Shown here in pieces: positions 9,187-14,072 of a DNA stretch of 14,072 bases; within the stretch, counting starts at the first letter, position 1; every line of letters begins with the position of its first letter. This DNA comes from Saccoglossus kowalevskii. Lineage: Eukaryota; Hemichordata; Enteropneusta; Harrimaniidae. The DNA lies in NCBI RefSeq assembly GCF_000003605.2, contig NW_003142304.1, forward strand, positions 320,936-335,007. The letters run 5' to 3'. The notes under the pieces are model-generated. The model did not search any database, was not told where the DNA came from, and was given only the letters and a program-made list of their open reading frames with translations. A program made the position numbers and the translations under genes.

Positions 9187-9395
9187 ATGGCGAGCGCACT
9201 GGCACTAGGTGACGAAAGCGTTTCCGATATTACAAAACAAATCGTCGATTTAAATGTCAAGGAGCCTTTTGCGAAAGAAGAAAGTAAAAAAGAAACCACT
9301 GATACGGCTTCAATGCGAATCAACGAAATTGGCCCCAGTGCTGGTCAAGGCACAAGTGGTAGCTCACTGGGCGAGGTAGATGCAATCACTCACGG
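9187..9395 (+). CDS. Gene B exon 1 (prodomain)
   Basis: The ATG at 9187 is followed by 69 codons and two bases; the donor is cacgg/gtaatt. The protein segment [14 protein letters not shown]...LGEVDAITH is polar and low in hydrophobic residues, typical of a caspase prodomain, which is poorly conserved. The start is chosen because it is the first ATG of the frame with good context, and the exon joins in phase to the conserved domain. Prodomains cannot be confirmed by similarity, so this exon is less certain than the others. Confidence 0.75.
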
Positions 9396-11743
9396 GTAAT
9401 TTTTTTTTTATTTTGAAAATGTCATGGTAACCCTATCACCCTGACCCTAACCTATAACATTTGTTTAAAAGGGCATAGTCCATAACTTGAAAATTAAAAT
9501 TATATTCGATTTTGGCAGATTATTCTCATCTGATATTATAATTATTGATGACTTGCAGTTCTTGTAAATTTATCAGCGTTACAGCACAGGGAGCCCAGGA
9601 ACTATAATCAATTGTTGACAAAATGCTGAACAGGCCACGCCTCCAACTGTGCCATGCGTTCGGGTAAACCGTTAGGAATTCCTAAATGGAATCAATTTGT
9701 GTAGTTTTCTTGATTTATTCTGCAGATATCGGTAAAATGTAGGTAAGGCTTTGGCGAAATTTGAAGGAGCAACTAATATTCTTCAACCTGGTATTTTTTT
9801 TAGATTTTATTTGGCAATGACTACAGGCTCATAGGCAATTACTCACTTCAAATTCAAGTGATATCTTGTTAGAATGCTTCATTTCAGTCAATATTTGTAA
9901 TAAAGAATGTATATAACAAAATCAACATGCACTATTGCCCATTAAGCAAAATGAATCAATTTAAAAAAAATATTTTGAAGTATTTGTCTGTTTTTTTAAT
10001 ATTTGATTAGAATTCAGAATATAAAAAATATAAAAAAATTGCATTTTGACGATAGAGGGTGATATACCTAATTTTTTCCTTTTCTGTAGCAGGTCGGAAA
10101 CAGAATTAACACCGTTAGAAACTGCAAGCCACAAAACGTTTGATAATGTTTTTTATAATATGACGCATACAAGAAGAGGTAAAGTAGTCATCATCAACAA
10201 CAAAAACTTTGAAAAAAAAACTGGGATGAACATTAGAACTGGAACTGATGTGGATGCTTCCAACTTAGTGAATAGTTTTCAAAGACTTGGTTTTGAGACT
10301 GACCAACATGATGATCTGAGCGTTAGAAAAATGCTTGCAGTTATGAAACTGGGTAAGGAGTTAATTATGAATAACCTAAATATCTGTGTGGATTTCTGTG
10401 TTAATAAGAATAAATAAAACTGGCCTTTGCTTGTTCGTTATATTTATTAGCATCATCGTAATTTCTGCTTTCCCAGATACAATGTAATCCATGTGAAACT
10501 GAGTCCAATGAAATTACCTATTAACATGACTCATGTTAAAATATGCTATGAATATTGAAACAGCTCCAAAAAAACTGAAAATATTGTCTCCTTTGAACAA
10601 TTTGCATGAAATTATCATATATATATATACACCATATCATGTTTTTTTTGTATTTATCACTTTTTGTTGGAGTTTCCTTTTAAAGATACATTTCTTGGAT
10701 GCTTAACTTACATAACCATTACATAACTTACATGAAGTATAATTACAGATAAATTCTTGTCTCTCTGTTTGTTGACCTGGGTGTTTTTCTTTTGGATTTC
10801 AACAAGTGTATTTTAATTCAAATGTTCCATTTATTTTATTTTTCGTGTTCATTCATTTTTATCTTAGAAGTTATCTACATATTGTCTCCATTTTCTATTG
10901 TGGGATCTGGTTTTGTTTTTTCTCTTAGCAATGTACAACTCTATTTTTTGTATTGTTTTCACAAACTGCTTGTAAACATGAAAATCTGGTTTGGTTTTTT
11001 TACATCGAGATATATATTTATATGTCCTTTTCCCAGCAGTACAAGGAAATTTGTGAGACAGGAAAGTGATTCATCTCCTAATATAATCTGCCAATCCCTA
11101 AGTCTATGCCGTAGATTCATTTTCCTTCCCCACAGCATAAAATTGTTTTCCCAGAACATCTCTACATGTTGACATTTGTAAAACAGATGTAACATTGTTT
11201 CTTCCGATTCACAGAATGTACATTGTGCACTCTCCACTCTTGGTGGTTTCATTTTGAATAAATTTACATTTGTGGTAATAATGTTATGCACCATATCATG
11301 TTACAATTTACCCACTCGGTATTACGCACATCGTTTAGGATCAGTATTATTTTGGATAAGAAAATACAAAATAATCAATGACAAAATTAATTAAATAATT
11401 TCATGATTGAATGAACTTTCTTCTTGAAGTTGACGGTTGTTATGTCCCGTTTGTTATGGGTCCCATGCATGTAATGCATTGTTTGATTTTATAATAATTT
11501 CTAGATATTATTTGTTTTTTGATCGACAGTGTCACGTGACGACTTCAGTGACTGTGACTGCGTAGCATTTGTAATACTCAGCCACGGTGATGATGGGATC
11601 GTGTACGGAACAGACGGCAAACTTGAGATTGATGAAATAACAAAGTTCTTTCAGGCGGATAAATGTCCAACTCTTGCTGGAAAACCAAAGCTCTTTTTTA
11701 TCCAGGTATATTAAATACATAAAATGAATATTTTTATTTTGTG

Positions 11744-11789
<46 letters not shown>

Positions 11790-13526
11790 CAAATTCATTT
11801 TTTATTTTTTTTTATTTAGTCCCCATTATGGACAAAGTCATCTTTACTTGTGCCTGCATGGAGCTATTTCTCTTGCTTTGACCGATCACATTCAAATTTA
11901 ACACGCAGACATGTATGATGACTTACATATACACAACAATTCTTATTCCCATTTGATCAAGTTTGGCTGACTGGCAGCCATTTTGGTCCTCAAAATTGCT
12001 GAATTCTGTCCAGGACAGCTCTTCATAAATGAACAAAAATGGCCAACTGGCAGCCATTTTGTTTTCATTCATAGTCATGCCAATTCCTCGCTAATATATT
12101 ACCTGATTCTTTCGAAAGTTTGCCCATAGGACATTTGTGTTGATAAACATTGATTTTCCCACAATCCAATCCAATGCGGTTTGACCTGAGTGTGACTTCA
12201 ACTAATTACAGCCGGTGACTTAAAATCTTGGAATCGTCTCAGTTTGTACTCGTTGATCTCTGCAACAGTCAAAGTCGTCATCTTTGTTTATATGAGACCC
12301 ATATATCTTCGTGCTTTAACAACTGTTTCTAAAACATATAACGTATTTAGTGATTCAATCAAATATTTTACTAGGCTTGTCGTGGAGATAAATTTGACGA
12401 TGGAGCTATACTTCTCAAGAATGATGAAGCAGATGAAATGGATGGAGGCCGACAACAGCTTATTCTTGTTTCTGCAGATTTTCTTTTGGTTTACTCAACT
12501 GTACCAGGTGAGGCACGCATTAATCCCAAGTTGTTACTGAGTAGCCATGAACCAGATTTGCATAAAGTATGTTGAATGAAATTTTCAAATAATAGAATTG
12601 AATACAATCCTTGGGGGCGGATATTCTGGTATTTTCATCGCCTGGCAACCATCATGGTGAAAGCAAAAATCCCAGAAAACGGTAATTTGGGATAGACTCC
12701 CCTGAACAGTGTAACAAGATTATCCCTACATGTGCAACATGTGTAAATTCAGCTGTTCAGGATTACTTCAAAGTTGAGTTTGTACTGTCTCCTTGACTTT
12801 CGCTGTTTTCATCGGCTCTTCAACCGGCGTTCCACAGCAGCTTATGCAGAGCCCATAGAAATACATAGTACAGTGGTGTCCGTTTTAAAAAGATAGAACG
12901 TTCTGTGACGTAGCTCTGCCCCCAAGTATAGTACTACTACTAAAACATCACCATGATAAAATTAGTATCACTTTAAATTCACAATGGTAACATTAATGTT
13001 TCATCACTATGGTAACATCACCAGCATAACAATATTGTCACTTTACCATTTTAATATTAATTTCTCATGACCGTGTTAATTATTTAGTGTCACATCACCA
13101 TGGTAACAGTGTTATGTAGCTGACTGATGTGACTTGACAACAAGTATGTGTCACAAACTGTCTCAATATTTACACCGTTGTACACCACACTACTGCTTTG
13201 CGACCTTGGTATGACTGTTATGTAGAAAAAAGCATACAATACTGATCAACTCTTCTCATACTGATGACTATATTGTGTTTTTTCTAGGGTTCTATTCATG
13301 GAGGAATCCTATTAATGGTTCATGGTTTATACAGGCACTTTGTCAGGTGTTAAACGAGTACGGTGACACTCTGGATATATTACGCTTAATGACCAGAGTG
13401 AACCAGATGGTTGCCTACGAATTTGAGTCCAGTACTACTAAAAATTTTATGAATCAAAAGAAACAAATACCTTGTATTGTCTCTATGCTGACTAAGGATT
13501 TGTATTTTACAAAAAAACCTCAGTAA
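9187..13526 (+). CDS. CASP3/7-like: Executioner caspase (caspase-3/7-like), gene B, complete
   Basis: Join of 9187-9395, 10090-10352, 11530-11705, 12375-12507 and 13288-13526: 1020 bases, 339 residues, all junctions GT-AG and in phase. Caspases of this group are cytosolic zymogens that execute apoptosis by cutting proteins after Asp. Residues 1-65 form a short, Ser/Glu/Lys-rich prodomain without death or CARD folds, ending in GEVD/A, a likely removal site. The large subunit follows, with pocket Arg119 in IRTGTDVDA, catalytic His176 in LSHGDDG, and Gln216-Cys218 in QACRGD. The linker carries DEMD/G (cleavage after Asp239). The small subunit has YSWRN (Trp265, Arg266), GSWF (Trp273) and [14 protein letters not shown]. 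All catalytic and S1 residues are present, so activity is expected. Odd points: ILV for the usual IPV before SADFL, VYST for AYST, and VNQ for VNR. Total length and subunit sizes (about 174 and 100 residues) suit caspase-3/7. An initiator caspase is excluded by the short prodomain. Confidence 0.93.
9396..10089 (+). other. Gene B intron 1
   Basis: Phase-2 intron of about 690 bases. It contains a degenerate ccctaa-type patch (about 9430-9455), a perfect 14-bp palindrome ttaggaattcctaa (9672-9685) and AT-rich filler. It ends in a double acceptor tagcag. No other feature is seen. Confidence 0.75.
10087..10092 (+). promoter_or_regulatory. NAGNAG tandem splice acceptor (tag/cag)
   Basis: Two AG acceptors lie three bases apart after a cctttttctg tract. 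Use of the first gives exon start 10090 and Gly70-Arg71-Ser; use of the second gives start 10093 and Gly70-Ser. Both keep the frame. The single-residue choice falls just C-terminal to the GEVD/A prodomain site. Confidence 0.7.
10090..10352 (+). CDS. Gene B exon 2 (N-terminal part of large subunit)
   Basis: Encodes residues 70-157. [15 protein letters not shown] is the first beta strand and loop of the caspase fold; [12 protein letters not shown] contains the S1 pocket Arg119; FQRLGFET and [12 protein letters not shown] follow as helices. The donor ctgg/gtaagg is strong and leaves one base for the next codon. Confidence 0.93.
10630..11302 (-). mobile_element. 5'-truncated L1-like LINE insertion with target-site duplications
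   Basis: A 14-bp direct repeat, caccatatcatgtt, lies at 10630-10643 and 11289-11302. Immediately after the left copy is a T run (10642-10649) that is the oligo(A) tail of an element on the minus strand. Reading leftwards from 11288, the minus strand encodes the C-terminal end of a LINE reverse transcriptase: [14 protein letters not shown], then a zinc knuckle with C-x2-C, His and Cys. The retained element is about 645 bases; everything 5' of the RT tail is missing, as usual for target-primed reverse transcription. It sits antisense in intron 2 of gene B. Confidence 0.8.
10864..11288 (-). pseudogene. LINE ORF2 C-terminal remnant (zf-RVT domain), frameshifted
   Basis: The minus-strand frame shows CTFC...MLHLFYKC followed by FW, the zinc-binding region found downstream of the reverse transcriptase domain in L1/Tx1-type elements. 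[16 protein letters not shown] and KKPNQIF follow, where such elements have a hydrophobic segment and a lysine-rich helix. The frame stops at 10959-10961, but similarity continues in another frame ([21 protein letters not shown]) to a stop near 10864, so one frameshift has broken it near 10955-10962. It is a dead fragment, not a host gene. Confidence 0.75.
11530..11705 (+). CDS. Gene B exon 3 (catalytic His exon)
   Basis: The acceptor is gatcgacag at 11521-11529. Residues 158-216 include [20 protein letters not shown] with catalytic His176, [10 protein letters not shown] and GKPKLFFIQ. The exon ends in phase 0 exactly after Gln216 of the active-site pentapeptide; the donor is ccag/gtatat. The bases at 11531-11540 form the palindrome GTCACGTGAC within the coding sequence. 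Confidence 0.93.
11743..11789. repeat. (TA)n(GA)n compound microsatellite
   Basis: About eleven TA units run straight into about twelve GA units, 40 bases into intron 3 of gene B. On the minus strand this gives spurious Leu-Ser and Tyr-Ile repeats in an open frame, which is not a gene. Confidence 0.9.
11960..12066. repeat. Duplicated actggcagccatttt motif and foldback in intron 3
   Basis: The 15-mer actggcagccatttt occurs at 11970-11984 and 12046-12060. The second copy is part of a foldback with arms aaaatggc (12036-12043) and gccatttt (12053-12060) around nine bases, the same geometry as at 8131-8155. The rest of intron 3 (11706-12374) shows nothing else. Confidence 0.55.
12375..12507 (+). 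CDS. Gene B exon 4 (active-site Cys and linker)
   Basis: The acceptor is ttttactag and the donor ccag/gtgagg. Residues 217-260 begin with ACRGD (Cys218 nucleophile) and include the acidic linker ending DEADEMD/GG and [13 protein letters not shown]. There is one extra codon relative to gene A. Pro is replaced by Leu in the ILVSADF strand. Confidence 0.93.
12508..13287 (+). other. Gene B intron 4 (upstream part)
   Basis: Phase-1 intron of 780 bases. Its first 100 bases (for example aagtatgttgaatg and aatagaatt) and its last 50 align with the matching intron of gene A. A perfect palindrome agaacgttct lies at 12895-12904. The minisatellite is annotated separately; the remainder shows no gene. 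Confidence 0.75.
12943..13110. repeat. Short 25-bp-period minisatellite in intron 4 of gene B
   Basis: About seven degenerate units with the same catcaccatggtaac core as gene A; core positions 12953, 12984, 13009, 13023-13025, 13048, 13073 and 13100, mostly 25 bp apart. The array is much shorter and more decayed than in gene A. Confidence 0.75.
13288..13526 (+). CDS. Gene B exon 5 (caspase small subunit, C-terminus)
   Basis: The acceptor is gttttttctag. Residues 261-339 run from Gly261 and YSWRN through [26 protein letters not shown] and [14 protein letters not shown] to TAA at 13524-13526. The length matches gene A exactly. A 64-base tract near the end is identical to gene A. Confidence 0.93.
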
Positions 13527-13830
13527 ACATCCTAAACAAGTCCATCTTTTGAGTATGTGACAGTTGTTCGTTCCACGTTCCATGAAGGCGTTAAATCGTT
13601 TTATCTTGGCTGGTTAAGGATGTAGTAGACATAACAAGTATGTTATAGTTAGGCTTGATATTTTCATATAAGAATTGTCCTGAACTATAGTAAACCATAT
13701 ATTTTATGAAACCTCTTATCTCACACTTTCTGAAATTCTGGGTAATTTTGGATAGAATTTAATGGTTATCACGTGACTGCTAAGTAAATAAACAAAAATG
13801 TTATTTAAAAAAAACGAGTACTGCATGAAA
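13527..13830 (+). other. 3' UTR of gene B with candidate poly(A) signal
   Basis: The first 80-90 bases are homologous to the 3' UTR of gene A. The first AATAAA is at 13787-13792, followed by an A-rich stretch at 13808-13815, so polyadenylation around 13805-13825 is likely. Confidence 0.5.
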
Positions 13831-14072
13831 CTGGAACTAGTTAGATGAGTAACAAACATCGTAATGTTAACCACAGGGTGTCCCATACAATCGGGTGACA
13901 AGATTTTTGCCCAGCGAGATGCGTTTATTTCATGAGACCCAGCTTGAAATGTTGGACCACGGTCACTGAATTACACTCAATTTACTTTTAGTTTATAACA
14001 AGATTCTCGCCAACGATTATTGTTAGGATAAAACGCTCTCACCCGCATGTTTGTACCCCAGACCATTCGTCC
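13831..14072. other. Downstream flank, nothing recognised
   Basis: Mixed sequence to the end of the window without a recognisable exon, RNA gene or repeat. Confidence 0.35.

Noticed and set aside
10792-11172. Plus-strand hydrophobic open frame of 126 residues
   Set aside because: It is the antisense shadow of the LINE fragment, whose minus-strand reading has real domain similarity.
11303-11370. Possible extension of the LINE reading (DVRNTEW-like) upstream of 11302
   Set aside because: It needs another frameshift and lies beyond the 14-bp target-site duplication, so it is more likely chance similarity.
11532-11798. Minus-strand open frame with Leu-Ser and Tyr-Ile repeats
   Set aside because: It is produced by the GA/TA microsatellite and the antisense of caspase exon 3.

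Overview
The window looks like nuclear DNA from an animal with an AT-rich, repeat-dense genome, probably a marine invertebrate (a lophotrochozoan or an invertebrate deuterostome; the sequence alone does not decide). The evidence is spliced genes with GT-AG introns and metazoan caspase domains, a decayed LINE inside an intron, many dispersed low-copy repeats and no bacterial gene organisation.

The protein-coding content is two tandem, same-strand copies of an executioner (caspase-3/7-type) cysteine protease gene. Gene A enters from the left edge, and only its last two exons are present (1095-1224 and 1948-2186). Gene B is complete: five coding exons (9187-9395, 10090-10352, 11530-11705, 12375-12507, 13288-13526) splice into a 339-residue protein with a short prodomain, the catalytic His/Cys pair, a cleavable interdomain linker and the small subunit. 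Exons 4 and 5, the sequence around their splice sites, the intron 4 minisatellite and the start of the 3' UTR are all recognisably homologous between A and B. The duplication therefore covered at least the 3' half of the gene.

Layout: 1-1094 is intron 3 of gene A and holds two families of degenerate tandem repeats. 1095-2186 is the end of gene A, with a 25-bp-period minisatellite in its intron. 2187-about 2500 is its 3' UTR. About 2500-8670 is intergenic: a 0.7-kb segment bounded by 15-bp inverted repeats (3340-4041), a 5455-5800 stretch dense in palindromes and regulatory-like sites, a poly-C/poly-G palindrome (6705-6730), an 84-bp foldback (7531-7614) and dispersed foldback modules (about 7860-8340). 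A perfect kappaB-type site beside a TATA box (8676-8698) is the best candidate core promoter for gene B. Intron 2 of gene B carries a 5'-truncated L1-like retrotransposon in antisense, with 14-bp target-site duplications and an oligo(A) tail. Intron 3 carries a (TA)n(GA)n microsatellite.

I found no evidence for a new type of biological system. The most interesting material is the caspase tandem pair (copy B has lost residues that copy A keeps), a NAGNAG splice acceptor at the prodomain/catalytic-domain junction, an intron that splits the active-site pentapeptide, the kappaB-TATA promoter, and the shared minisatellite built on an RFX X-box-like palindrome.
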